Below are positions 25,444 through 33,673 of a stretch of DNA of 64,000 bases, one piece after another; within the stretch, counting starts at the first letter, position 1, and every line of letters starts with the position of its first letter. Both the position numbers and the translations under genes were made by a program. The stretch is taken from positions 124,001 to 188,000 of the forward strand of contig CAYZWU010000001.1 in NCBI GenBank assembly GCA_964482235.1, given 5' to 3'. Origin of the DNA: CAYZWU01 sp964482235 (GTDB lineage: Bacteria; Planctomycetota; B15-G4; CAYZWU01). The notes under the pieces were generated by a model. That model made no database searches. It was given only the letters and a program-made list of their open reading frames with translations, and was not told the DNA's origin.

Positions 25444-26565
25444 ATGCAGCCTCTCGTATTCGTTTCCGCACTGACCCTGGGGAGCTCGTTCATGCTCTCC
25501 ATCGCCCTCACTCCGGCCTGCCGGAAGATCGCCTTCAAGCTGGATATCGTGGACAGGCCCGGCGGCCGCAAGGAGCACAGGAACATCACGCCTCTCCTGG
25601 GCGGACTGTCCGTCTACCTGGCGGGCACCGGGGCGCTGTTGCTCGTGATCTTCGTCATCGAGAGCGGCATCGTTTCGGGATGCCAGGTGGAGTTTTCGAG
25701 CCTCGGTCTCGTCTTCCTGGGCGCCGCGGTGCTCTTCGTGACGGGACTCTGGGACGACTGCATCAAGGAGAAGGCGGGGCTCGCATTCTACTACAAGCTT
25801 CTGGGGCAGCTGATCGCCGCGGGATTCGCCATGGTCGTCATGGCCAGACCGGAGATGGAGAAGATATTCTCCGGCGAGGCGGACTACAGGAGCTACCTCT
25901 ACGCCCTCTTCTTCATCCTCTGGATGCTCACCTCGATCAACTCCTTCAACTACTCCGACAACATCAACGGGCTGATGGGCGGCCTGGCCGTGATCTCCCT
26001 GCTCACCTCGATCGTCTATCTCGGGCACATCTTCGATTCACGCTTCATCGTGCTCGGATTCGCCGTGATGGGGGGGATCCTGGGCTTTCTTCCCTTCAAT
26101 TTCCCGAGGGCGCGGATCTTCATCGGCGACGCCGGATCGATGTTCATCGGATTCTGGATCGGAATCATCCTCTGGCCGCTCACCGAGGGATTCCTGGCCG
26201 CCGACAAGGTGCTGATGGGCATCGACAATCTCCTGCCGCCCTTCCTCGTCCTGGGGGTTCCCTTCTTCGATGCCTGCTTCGTCCTCTTCGTGAGAGCCCG
26301 CGAGGGGAGGCCGATCTACCTCGGCGACAACCAGCACCTCAGCCACCGTCTGATCCGGTGCGGATTCAGTCAGGCCGAGGCGGCGCTCATTCTCTGGGGG
26401 CTAGGTTTGATCCTGGCGGGCATCGGCGCCCTGGCGCTCGATTCGATCTTCTATCTCAGGTACCTGGCCTTTGGCATCGGCCTCGTCTTCATGCTGCTCG
26501 TCACCTTTGCCATCGTCAGGGCCGAGCGGAGGGAGCTCGTCCGGAACGGCTCCCGAGGCGTCTGA
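25444..26565 (+). CDS. WecA/TagO-type polyprenyl-phosphate sugar-1-phosphate transferase
   Basis: 373 aa from the ATG at 25444 (GGGGAAG upstream), about ten membrane helices. Hallmarks: DRPGGRKEHRNITPLLGGLSVY (nucleotide-binding loop), LWDDCIKEK (catalytic Asp pair, one Asp-Asp), NYSDNINGLMGG (Asp of the active site) and FIGDAGSMFIGF, with the HxxxR-like DNQHLSHRL near the end. It loads a GlcNAc-1-P-type sugar on undecaprenyl phosphate, the first step of O-antigen, enterobacterial common antigen or capsule synthesis. It is the third gene of this glycan cluster and converges with the MCE-protein gene. Confidence 0.93.
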   Translation: MQPLVFVSALTLGSSFMLSIALTPACRKIAFKLDIVDRPGGRKEHRNITPLLGGLSVYLAGTGALLLVIFVIESGIVSGCQVEFSSLGLVFLGAAVLFVTGLWDDCIKEKAGLAFYYKLLGQLIAAGFAMVVMARPEMEKIFSGEADYRSYLYALFFILWMLTSINSFNYSDNINGLMGGLAVISLLTSIVYLGHIFDSRFIVLGFAVMGGILGFLPFNFPRARIFIGDAGSMFIGFWIGIILWPLTEGFLAADKVLMGIDNLLPPFLVLGVPFFDACFVLFVRAREGRPIYLGDNQHLSHRLIRCGFSQAEAALILWGLGLILAGIGALALDSIFYLRYLAFGIGLVFMLLVTFAIVRAERRELVRNGSRGV

Positions 26566-26575
26566 GCGCCGCTTG

Positions 26576-27742
26576 CTAGAACGTTCCGAAGAGGAAGCTG
26601 CCGAGCGAGGAGAGCGGCGCCGCCTCGCGCGCGTCCTCCATGGCGAGCAGGGCCTGATCGAGGAGAGCCTCGAGCTCGGCGCGGACGTTCTTGTCGTATA
26701 ACAGGAAGCCGAGGGCGCCGCCGCCGCTCTGCGCAAACTCGACCATCTCGCCGATCCTCGACACGGCATCGCCGGCATCGGCGATCAGGTTTTTCACCCT
26801 GCTGCCCGTCTCCTTGTCGTAGAGGAGCATTCCCAGCGTTCCCTCGCCCGATCGAACCGTTGTGGTGAAATCGCTGATGTTGCCTATCATGTCGCCGATG
26901 TCGCGCTCGGCCTCCTCGTTGAAGAGGATGTATCCGAGGGGGCCGCGGCCGGCTTTCACGTGTTCCGTCGTCTCCTCGATCCAGCCCAGGGAGTTCTTGA
27001 CCGAGGCGAGCATGGCGTCCACCTCTTCGGCCCACTCCTTGTCGAAGACGATCCGTCCGAGAGCTCCCTCGCCCTGCTTCACCTGTCCGATGATCTCGCC
27101 GAGGTCGTCGGCCGATCGACTGGCCGAGGAGACGAAGTCCGTCACCCTGTCGGCGAGCACCTTGTCGTTGAGGAGGGTGTTCAGGATCCCGTCGCCCGAA
27201 TTCAGGCTCGCCGAGGCGGCGGTCAGGTCCCTCGTGAACCGCTCGAAGTTCTCGATGCTCGAATCGACCTTGTCCCGGTTCTCGGAGATGAGGTCGCTTA
27301 TCTCCTCGAGAGGATCGGGAATGGACTTGCCGCTCAGGACGGCGCCCCCGGCCAGGGCGGCTCCCTCCTCGCCGAGCTCGACGTCCACGACCTTGCTTCC
27401 CAGGAAGTTGGAGTTCCTGATCCGGATCTTGTAGCCGGTGTTGAGGTACGAATCGAGAGGGATGTCCATCCGCAGCGTGACCTCGACCCAGTGGTTGGCT
27501 TCTCCGCCTCCGGTCCTCCTCGGCTTGCGGAAGAAGTCGAGCTTGTGGACCTTTCCCTGGATGGTTCCCATGACCAGGACATTGTCGCCCTCCTCGAGTC
27601 CCGAGGCGTCGTCGAACAGAACCGTCACGTCGTACTTCTTCTCGAACAGAGAGAAGTCGGACAGGAATATGGTCAGGGCCCCCATCCCGATCAGGGCACC
27701 GAAAAAGAGCAAGCCCACAGCAGTTTCGTTTACCTTCGCCAT
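26576..27742 (-). CDS. MlaD-like MCE-domain lipid-transport protein
   Basis: 388 aa. An N-terminal helix (TAVGLLFFGALIGMGALTIFL) anchors the protein in the inner membrane; the MCE domain follows (KYDVTVLFDDASGLEEGDNVLVMGTIQGKV; the SKVVDVELG strand). The C-terminal half is helical, with repeats of the type GEGALGRIVFD, GRGPLGYILF, GEGTLGMLLYD and GGGALGFLLYD spaced about 40-50 residues apart, a feature of long MCE proteins that form a needle across the periplasm. It is last of the mlaE-mlaF-mlaD set, 2 bp after the ATPase gene. Confidence 0.92.
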   Translation of the reverse strand: MAKVNETAVGLLFFGALIGMGALTIFLSDFSLFEKKYDVTVLFDDASGLEEGDNVLVMGTIQGKVHKLDFFRKPRRTGGGEANHWVEVTLRMDIPLDSYLNTGYKIRIRNSNFLGSKVVDVELGEEGAALAGGAVLSGKSIPDPLEEISDLISENRDKVDSSIENFERFTRDLTAASASLNSGDGILNTLLNDKVLADRVTDFVSSASRSADDLGEIIGQVKQGEGALGRIVFDKEWAEEVDAMLASVKNSLGWIEETTEHVKAGRGPLGYILFNEEAERDIGDMIGNISDFTTTVRSGEGTLGMLLYDKETGSRVKNLIADAGDAVSRIGEMVEFAQSGGGALGFLLYDKNVRAELEALLDQALLAMEDAREAAPLSSLGSFLFGTF

Positions 27743-27744
27743 GA

Positions 27745-28512
27745 TTATTTCCTTTCCGGTTCTTGTGGCTTGTTTACCGCGTTCTCGGACGCTTCTCCCC
27801 TGAGGAAGGCGCTGACAATCGGGTTCCGGCTGTTCCGGAATTCGTCCGGAGTGCCCGTTTCGATGATCCGCCCGTCGTGATGCATCCCGATCCGGTCGGC
27901 CACGTGATAGGCCAGATCGAGGTCGTGGGTCACCACGATCGAAGTGATGCCGTGCCCCTTCTGGACCTTTCGTATCAGGCGGCCGATGTTCTTGGCCATC
28001 ACCGGATCGAGGCCCGCCGTCGGCTCGTCCCAGAGAATGATCTCCGGCTGGGTTACGAGAACGCGCGCCAGGGCGGCTCTCTTCTTCATGCCGCCCGAGA
28101 TGTCGGCAGGCATCTTGTGGGCCGCGTGGGCCATCTCCACGTCTTCCAGCATGGCCGTCGCTTTCCGGCGAATCTCCTCGTCGCCGAGAGTCGTGTGCTC
28201 CCGGAGCGGCAGCTCCACGTTCTCTCCCACGGTGAGCCAGTTGATCAGCGCGCCGGACTGAAAGAGGTAGGTCACTTTCTTCCGGATCTCGAAGAGATCG
28301 GAGGAGGTGGCCTGGGTGATGTCGATGCCGTCGAGCAGCACCCTTCCCGAATCGGGCTTCAGAAGCCCGACGATATGCTTCAGGGTGACGCTCTTGCCGA
28401 TGCCCGAGCGGCCGAGCACCACGAAGGTCTCTCCCTTTTCCACCTCGAGGGAGTAGCCCTTGAGCACCTTCTGGCTGCCGAAGCTCTTGTGGATTTCTTC
28501 GATGGTGATCAC
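27745..28512 (-). CDS. MlaF-like ABC transporter ATPase
   Basis: 255 aa, GTG start at 28512. Walker A is GRSGIGKSVTLK (Gly-Arg-Ser-Gly-Ile-Gly-Lys-Ser, the MlaF form), signature DISGGMKKRAALAR, Walker B IILWDEPTAGLD and the switch VVTHD. DISGGMKKR is diagnostic of MlaF-type ATPases, which power phospholipid movement between membranes. It is preceded by the permease and followed by the MCE protein. Confidence 0.94.
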   Translation of the reverse strand: MITIEEIHKSFGSQKVLKGYSLEVEKGETFVVLGRSGIGKSVTLKHIVGLLKPDSGRVLLDGIDITQATSSDLFEIRKKVTYLFQSGALINWLTVGENVELPLREHTTLGDEEIRRKATAMLEDVEMAHAAHKMPADISGGMKKRAALARVLVTQPEIILWDEPTAGLDPVMAKNIGRLIRKVQKGHGITSIVVTHDLDLAYHVADRIGMHHDGRIIETGTPDEFRNSRNPIVSAFLRGEASENAVNKPQEPERK

Positions 28513-28528
28513 GGCTGTTTTCCCGTTT

Positions 28529-29323
28529 TCAACGATAGAATGCCCATGTCAGGTAGTAGCCCAGAATGATGATCAGCAGGAAGGTGCTGATCACGGCGTT
28601 CCTGGTCGCCTGGCCCACGCCGAGTGCTCCGCCCCTGGCGCGAAGACCGTTCGAGCAGCCGACGATGGAGATCAGGATGCCGAAGACCCACGACTTGAAG
28701 AGGCCCGTGTAGAGGTCCTTCGGGAGGCCGTAGAATTCGGCATCGGCCGAGAGGGAGTCCATCACCTTGGTGATGTAGGTCGTGTACGAGATGTCGAGCT
28801 GCGTCATGCCGATGAGGCCACCGCCGAGAACGCCCATGAAATTGCAGACCAGGGTGAGGATCGGGCACATGATCATCAGCGCCAGCACCCTGGGCGCCAC
28901 CAGGAAGTCGACGGGGTCGATGGACATGACCTCCAGGGCGTCGATCTCCTCGGACACCTTCATCGTGCCGATCTCGGCGGCCATGCCCGATCCCACCGAG
29001 GCCGTGAGGATCAGCGCCGTCATGAAGGGGCCCATCTCCCGGCAGAGCGCCGTTCCGATGATGGAGGAGATCAGCTCCTTGAGCCCGAAGTCCCGGAGCT
29101 CCACGCCGATCTGGAGAGCCAGGATCATGCCGGTGAAGACGCCCACGACAAGGACGACGGGCAGCGGCTTGATCCCGCAGATGAACAGCTGGTCCATCAG
29201 GAAGCGGCGTCTCCTGAAGACGTTCTTCATGTAATAGAAGGACAGGAAGAGCAGGCCCAGCGTGTAGCCGGCGCCCTCGACCATGCCGATGAGAAACCGC
29301 CCTACCGTCTCGAAAAAGGTCAT
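28529..29323 (-). CDS. MlaE-like ABC transporter permease
   Basis: 264 aa. Five or six hydrophobic segments. Family features: VGVFTGMILALQIGVELRDFG, ALCREMGPFMTALILTASVGSGMAAEIGTMKVSEEIDAL (the conserved coupling region) and LVAPRVLALMIMCPIL. With the ATPase and MCE protein downstream it forms the inner-membrane part of a Mla-type lipid transporter. No MlaB or MlaC gene is adjacent, so either other proteins fill these roles or the MCE needle is enough. Confidence 0.95.
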   Translation of the reverse strand: MTFFETVGRFLIGMVEGAGYTLGLLFLSFYYMKNVFRRRRFLMDQLFICGIKPLPVVLVVGVFTGMILALQIGVELRDFGLKELISSIIGTALCREMGPFMTALILTASVGSGMAAEIGTMKVSEEIDALEVMSIDPVDFLVAPRVLALMIMCPILTLVCNFMGVLGGGLIGMTQLDISYTTYITKVMDSLSADAEFYGLPKDLYTGLFKSWVFGILISIVGCSNGLRARGGALGVGQATRNAVISTFLLIIILGYYLTWAFYR

Positions 29324-29446
29324 GCACCGCTCCCGATGGCCCGGTCTGCCGGCAGCCGGGGGATGTCGACTGCTATCCAGCTGCAGAACATCCCGCGCAG
29401 CCTGTCGACAGCGGCGCGAGGTTCGCCGGCCCGAGCCGATGTCCTG

Positions 29447-30970
29447 TCAAAGTCGAGGTTCGCTGAAGACCGGAATAAACAATAGCCTCAAGGTTTTCAA
29501 GCCGCTCTCGTCTCCCTCCAGGGAGAAGGCTCCCCAGATGAAGCTGTGCCGCCAGCCTTCGCCGCGCCTGTTCCTGTAGCTGTATAGAAGCGGAAAGCTG
29601 AAACGGGTTTCCTCGCTGTCGTTGCTGGCGGAGACGAGCGTGAAGATCGCGTCATGGCGCTCGGCGCCGCTGTCGCTTCGCCTGTATCGGTAGATGTTCC
29701 AGAAAGGCCAGAAGAGACGCTCCACCGCCTCGAAGGGCTCGGCCAGGCGCGACGGCATGGGCGAGACGAGGGAGAAGTCGCGGCTCCCGTCGGCCAGCGC
29801 TTCCCTGTGGAAGAGCGGCCACAGCTGGAAGTAGGAGTCCTTCCCGCTTCCGTCGCGATAGGTCTTCCGTATCCGCGTGAGAAGGGGGATGAAGAAGAAG
29901 TCGGTCTTCTCGTACTCCTCGTTGCTCGAGTTCCTGAGCCAGATCAGGGGGATCAGGAACGCCTTCGAATCGAAACCGGGCTCCCGGTAGTGGGAGTAGA
30001 AGGGAAAGATCCTGAACCTCTCGTGATCCCGCGTCTTCTCGGCGTGCACGATGGGCCACGGAAGGTCGAAGATGTAGTAGGACTTCCCTTCCTTGTTGGA
30101 TTTGCCCCCCCAGCTCTTCGGCACCTCGCGGCCGCACTGGATCAGCGGGCCCATGAAGAGCAGCGGTCCGATAAAACCGTGGCGGTAGTAGTTGGCTCCC
30201 TTCTCGATGTGGAAAAGAGGCCAGAGTCCGTACGCCCTGGACGGGTGGTCGGCGTGAAGCTGCTTCTCCTGGTAATGAAGGAAGGGCCAGAGGATGGAGT
30301 ACTTCTTGTATTTTCCCTTCCAGACGCTCTTCATGTAGAAGGGCAGGAAGTGGAACGAACCGCCGCGCGGCCCTCCCTCGGTCCAGCCGAGGATCCAGAA
30401 GAAGCTGGTCGATGTCCCGGGGCTCGAGACGTCCTTCGTGACGCGCTGATAGGCAGGCCACAGGAAGAAGTCAAAGGTGTCGTAGGCGAGAAAGTTCCTG
30501 ATCCGCCCGCCGATGGGGAAGAAGGCGAAGTAGTTTTCCCCCTCGGGCGACGAGCCGCCGTAGAGAAGGGGGAAGAGCGTCCAGTCGACCTCGTTCGTCG
30601 AGTAGCCGGGCAGGTCGATCTCCTGATCCCTGGAGCGCCGATTGTACATGAAGATCGGCCAGAACCGGAGCTGCGTCCTATTCTCGCGGCTGAACCAGCG
30701 CCCGAAGGGGGGAAGGAAGTCGACGGAGGCGATCCCGGCCGACTTGTCCTCCCGATATCCGATCAGGGGGCGGATCGCCCATTCGTCAGCAAGAGGCGAC
30801 GTCTTGCTGTGAAGAAAGGGGATCAGCGCCTCCGTTTCCCGCTCCTCTCCGGAGTCGCGATGGGCCGTCCGTTCGAGAGGGGAGAAGTCCCAGTCCGGAA
30901 GAGGGGCCATGCAGCCTGACAGGCAGAGGAGAGGGAGGAAGAAGAGCGCGATGTTGCCTGCCCATTTCAA
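29447..30970 (-). CDS. Repeat-rich lipoprotein with FWP/WPLF motifs, function unknown
   Basis: About 507 aa from the TTG at 30970 (GGGAG 7-8 nt upstream). The lipobox is LSGC. The body is made of about 10-12 strand-like repeats in which short Phe/Trp-Pro-(I/L/F)-(F/L) motifs recur: RFWPIFMYNRR, TLFPLLYG, AFFPIGG, FHFLPFYMKS, ILWPFLHYQEK, GLWPLFHIEK, RIFPFYSHYR, FFFIPLLTRIR, QLWPLFHRE and RLFWPFWNIYRYR. Aromatic alternation suggests a membrane-associated beta structure. I do not recognise a named family. The gene is divergent from a TPR lipoprotein and lies upstream of the mla genes. Confidence 0.75.
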   Translation of the reverse strand: MKWAGNIALFFLPLLCLSGCMAPLPDWDFSPLERTAHRDSGEERETEALIPFLHSKTSPLADEWAIRPLIGYREDKSAGIASVDFLPPFGRWFSRENRTQLRFWPIFMYNRRSRDQEIDLPGYSTNEVDWTLFPLLYGGSSPEGENYFAFFPIGGRIRNFLAYDTFDFFLWPAYQRVTKDVSSPGTSTSFFWILGWTEGGPRGGSFHFLPFYMKSVWKGKYKKYSILWPFLHYQEKQLHADHPSRAYGLWPLFHIEKGANYYRHGFIGPLLFMGPLIQCGREVPKSWGGKSNKEGKSYYIFDLPWPIVHAEKTRDHERFRIFPFYSHYREPGFDSKAFLIPLIWLRNSSNEEYEKTDFFFIPLLTRIRKTYRDGSGKDSYFQLWPLFHREALADGSRDFSLVSPMPSRLAEPFEAVERLFWPFWNIYRYRRSDSGAERHDAIFTLVSASNDSEETRFSFPLLYSYRNRRGEGWRHSFIWGAFSLEGDESGLKTLRLLFIPVFSEPRL

Positions 30971-31127
30971 TGAAGAGTCTCCCAAGCTGGATCAACCGCT
31001 TCCACCGCCGTTGCCGCATTGTTTTTTTTGTAACCGAGCGGATCTGGAAGGAAAAGGCCTATTGTGGTTTTTTATGTGGGAAGTCGGTTTTCACGGAAGG
31101 TGATCGACCTGCGTGGAGGATGAGATC

Positions 31128-32066
31128 ATGGGACCCCCGAGATGGCAAGGACGTCCGATCCCCGCCGCCGTTGCCGCTCTTCTGCTTGCGGCTCTTCTCG
31201 TGCGATGCGGCGGGCCCCAGCCGCTGCCGCCCGAGATCCTCTATCCTGCCGAGCTTCTCGAGGAGCGCGGGATCCAGGACGGCCTTCTTGCCGAGCGCAG
31301 GCAGGAGGAGGCGCTGGCGCGGGCTGCCGAGCGGCTGTCCGTCGCGAGGTCGCCCCTCAACCTGATCCTGGCCGCGCGGGTCGAGCGCGACAAGAAGACC
31401 GCGCTGGCCCTGCTGGACGAGGCGCTCCAGGAGGATCCTGCCTCGGTCTGGGCCCGCTACGGCATCGCCTTTCTCGTCTTCAAGATGAAGGATTTCGATC
31501 GCTACGAGGACTCGGCAAAGCACCTCGAGTGGATCCTGGACAGGGGATTCGGCAAGGACTCTCCGGTGCCCGTCTGCCCCCATCGCCTTCTCATCGAGAT
31601 CATGAGCGGCACCAGTCGGTACGACGAGGCGAAAGAGCAGTGGATGATCTACCTTGCCGCTCATCCCGACGACCTCGACGCCCGCTACGATCTGGCCTGG
31701 CTTCTCTATCACAGGCTGGACAGCGCCGAGAAATCCCTCGAGCAGGTCCGCCTGATCCTCGAGGCCGAACCCCGGCGGCTCGATGCCCGGCTCCTCGAGG
31801 GTTGCGTGCTCCGGAGCCTTGGCGAATTCAACGCCGCCGTCCGCGCCTTCAAGAGCATCGAGGACAGGCATCCCGACGCTCTTCTCAACGTGGCCGAGCT
31901 CTACGATCAGGACCTGGGCAGGCCGGCGGAGGCGCTGAGCCACTACAGGCGCTACCAGGAGTACACCGGTGAGAATGAAGATCAGCGGAGAGCGGTGGAT
32001 CGCTACTTCAGGATTCCACCGAGGATCGAGGAGCTCGAGAAGAAGCTCGAGGAGAAGAAACCGTGA
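31128..32066 (+). CDS. TPR-containing probable lipoprotein, 312 aa
   Basis: Start at ATG 31128 with GGAGG 8 nt upstream; a GTG at 31113 is less likely. The signal peptide ends LLVRC, a poor lipobox (Arg at -1). Helical repeats follow, including YDLAWLLYHRLDSAEKSLEQVRLIL, ARLLEGCVLRSLGEFNAAVRAFKSI and LLNVAELYDQDLGRPAEALSHYRRY. It is probably a periplasmic or membrane-anchored TPR scaffold. It overlaps dtd by 4 bp (GTGA), so the two are co-transcribed although they have no evident functional link. Confidence 0.8.
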   Translation: MGPPRWQGRPIPAAVAALLLAALLVRCGGPQPLPPEILYPAELLEERGIQDGLLAERRQEEALARAAERLSVARSPLNLILAARVERDKKTALALLDEALQEDPASVWARYGIAFLVFKMKDFDRYEDSAKHLEWILDRGFGKDSPVPVCPHRLLIEIMSGTSRYDEAKEQWMIYLAAHPDDLDARYDLAWLLYHRLDSAEKSLEQVRLILEAEPRRLDARLLEGCVLRSLGEFNAAVRAFKSIEDRHPDALLNVAELYDQDLGRPAEALSHYRRYQEYTGENEDQRRAVDRYFRIPPRIEELEKKLEEKKP

Positions 32067-32542
32067 TCGTGGTGCTGCAGCGCGTCTCCTCGGCAAGCGT
32101 CGAGGTGGAGGGGAAGGTCATCGCCGAGACGGGAACAGGTTTCCTGGCCCTCGTTGGAGTGCGGAAGGGAGATGCGGAAGAGGATGCCGCCGTCCTGGCC
32201 CGCAAGATCGCCGGGCTCAGGATATTCAGCGATGACGAGGGCCGCTTCGATCGCCACATCCTGCATCCCGAGGTGCGCGGCGAGGTGCTGGCCGTCTCCC
32301 AGTTCACCCTTCTTGCGGACTGCCGCAAGGGGCGCCGTCCCGGCTTCGATGCCGCCGACCGGCCCGATCGGGCCTCGGCCCTTTTCGACATGTTCTGCGC
32401 CGGGCTGGTGCAGGAAGGCGTGCGGGTCAGGACGGGACGGTTCGGCGCCAGGATGAGCGTGGCGCTCCTGAACGAAGGGCCCGTGACGATCATCCTGGAC
32501 TCGAACGACCTGAAGCCCAGGCCCCCCTCGCAGAAATCCTGA
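32063..32542 (+). CDS. dtd: D-aminoacyl-tRNA deacylase
   Basis: 159 aa, GTG start within the preceding stop. It hydrolyses D-aminoacyl-tRNAs and glycyl-tRNA-Ala, keeping D-amino acids out of translation. The fold and motifs match: MIVVLQRVSSASV at the N-terminus, LAVSQFTLLAD (the SQxTL motif) and the C-terminal NEGPVTIILDS (NxGP-type motif that carries the chirality filter with its cis Gly-Pro). Length is close to the usual 145-150 aa with a short extra tail. Confidence 0.96.
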   Translation: MIVVLQRVSSASVEVEGKVIAETGTGFLALVGVRKGDAEEDAAVLARKIAGLRIFSDDEGRFDRHILHPEVRGEVLAVSQFTLLADCRKGRRPGFDAADRPDRASALFDMFCAGLVQEGVRVRTGRFGARMSVALLNEGPVTIILDSNDLKPRPPSQKS

Positions 32543-33337
32543 TCATCTGACATTCAGCCGAAGCCTGGAGAGCAGGGCGCGCACTTCGCTGTCCACCCGC
32601 GGCGACGCAAGGTAGGCCAGCACGAAGCGCAGCTTGTCCTGGCGCGAGACGCGGCTTGTGCACTCCCTTTCCAGGTCGATCAGGTCGACGGCCGATTTCC
32701 GGCCCGTGCCGGGAGCTTTGCCGCCGCCTCTCGCTTTCGGCGAATCGATTTTCGAGAAGGCGAGCTTGTCTCCATCCCTGTGGAGCAGGATGTTGCGGGG
32801 GAGAAAACCTCTATCCTCGAATCCGATGTCGTGAATGCTCCTTGTCCATGCGCCGAGGCGTGCGGCAAGTATCCTGCGCTGCGCAAGAGGAAGGGCGTCG
32901 AGCCCGGAAGAGAGGAGCAGCTCCTTCAAAGTCGTTGTGCCGGGGATGTTTTCGGTCACGATGAAGGCGCGGCGCAGGAGTCGGAAGGTTCTCTCCTCGC
33001 CGTAGGCGATGGGCCGGACGCGGCTGAGACCGTTGCTGTTCAGGATGAGCAGGCTACTGTATTCCCTGAAGGCGCGGGAGGAGCGGAAGAAGGTGTTCCG
33101 GAAAAAGCCCTTCAGCCTGTCGCGCAGCGATGGAAACCAGTAGCGCTTCAGGTAAGCCGTCTCTGGGGAAGATGTTCCGAAACATGTCGACTCGGGCAGC
33201 GCTACCAGGCTCACGCTGGAAGTGCGCTGCTCCGTCACGGGGGAGAGCACATCGAGGTTCCAGAACCGGTCGAACCGCTCGGAATGGCTGTCTTCGAGCG
33301 GGATGGCGAGCTCAGGACTGACAGAAACAAAAAACAT
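32543..33337 (-). CDS. WaaP/Kdo-kinase-like protein, LPS-core kinase family
   Basis: 264 aa. Protein-kinase-like fold of the RfaP/InaA type: FRNTFFRSSRAFREYSSLLIL (a Glu near the N-lobe), FIVTENIPGTTTLKELLL, then HDIGFEDRGFLPRNILL as catalytic loop (Asp and Asn) and SPKARGG / DLIDLEREC as the metal-binding region. In LPS-bearing bacteria these enzymes phosphorylate heptose or Kdo. The loop has D-R-G-F-L-P-R-N rather than the usual H-x-D order, so activity is likely but not certain. The stop touches the dtd stop (convergent). Confidence 0.7.
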   Translation of the reverse strand: MFFVSVSPELAIPLEDSHSERFDRFWNLDVLSPVTEQRTSSVSLVALPESTCFGTSSPETAYLKRYWFPSLRDRLKGFFRNTFFRSSRAFREYSSLLILNSNGLSRVRPIAYGEERTFRLLRRAFIVTENIPGTTTLKELLLSSGLDALPLAQRRILAARLGAWTRSIHDIGFEDRGFLPRNILLHRDGDKLAFSKIDSPKARGGGKAPGTGRKSAVDLIDLERECTSRVSRQDKLRFVLAYLASPRVDSEVRALLSRLRLNVR

Positions 33338-33404
33338 CTTAAACCTGGAATCGTGAAAAAACCGAAAATTCTATGTTGACATGCTGGCTTGTTAACATAA
33401 TTTA

Positions 33405-33433
33405 TTGACATTGCAATGGTAAGCGCATATTTC
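33405..33433 (+). promoter_or_regulatory. Candidate upstream promoter for the HU-family gene
   Basis: Two TTGACA hexamers occur in this AT-rich interval: 33376-33381 (then TAATTT after 16 nt) and 33405-33410 (then ATATTT after 16 nt or TATTTC after 17 nt). Both point toward the HU gene with leaders longer than 230 nt. Within 33338-33673 no gene is seen; the space is regulatory. Confidence 0.45.
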
Positions 33434-33511
33434 AGAACTGGGATGATTTCGAGCACCGGGGCAAGCGCTGAATCGTTGGTTTTGAAAGCGAAAACAACTT
33501 TCAGAACTGGG
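33430..33511 (+). repeat. Pair of 13-bp direct repeats upstream of the HU-family gene
   Basis: TTTCAGAACTGGG occurs at 33430-33442 and again at 33499-33511, 69 bp apart. The second copy sits around the -35 position of the TATAAT box at 33533, so an activator or alternative-sigma role is possible. Confidence 0.55.
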
Positions 33512-33532
33512 TCCCTGGCTGGTCGAGAGAAC

Positions 33533-33574
33533 TATAATTTCAACGGTTCAAGAGACTTATTGGAAGCGCTTCCA
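33533..33574 (+). promoter_or_regulatory. TATAAT box followed by a perfect 14-bp palindrome (candidate operator)
   Basis: TATAAT (33533-33538) predicts transcription start near 33545. TGGAAGCGCTTCCA (33561-33574) is a perfect palindrome with a central CG, the form of LacI/GalR-family operators, placed about 16 nt downstream of the start where a repressor would block elongation. No LacI-type regulator gene is in the window. Confidence 0.5.
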
Positions 33575-33673
33575 GTTTCGTGACAAATATTTTCTCCTTT
33601 GTTCTGCCGCAACGGCTGACTTAGGATTGAACAAGGATCTGAATCGTTCGGTTCGGAAGTGAAAGGATCCCGC

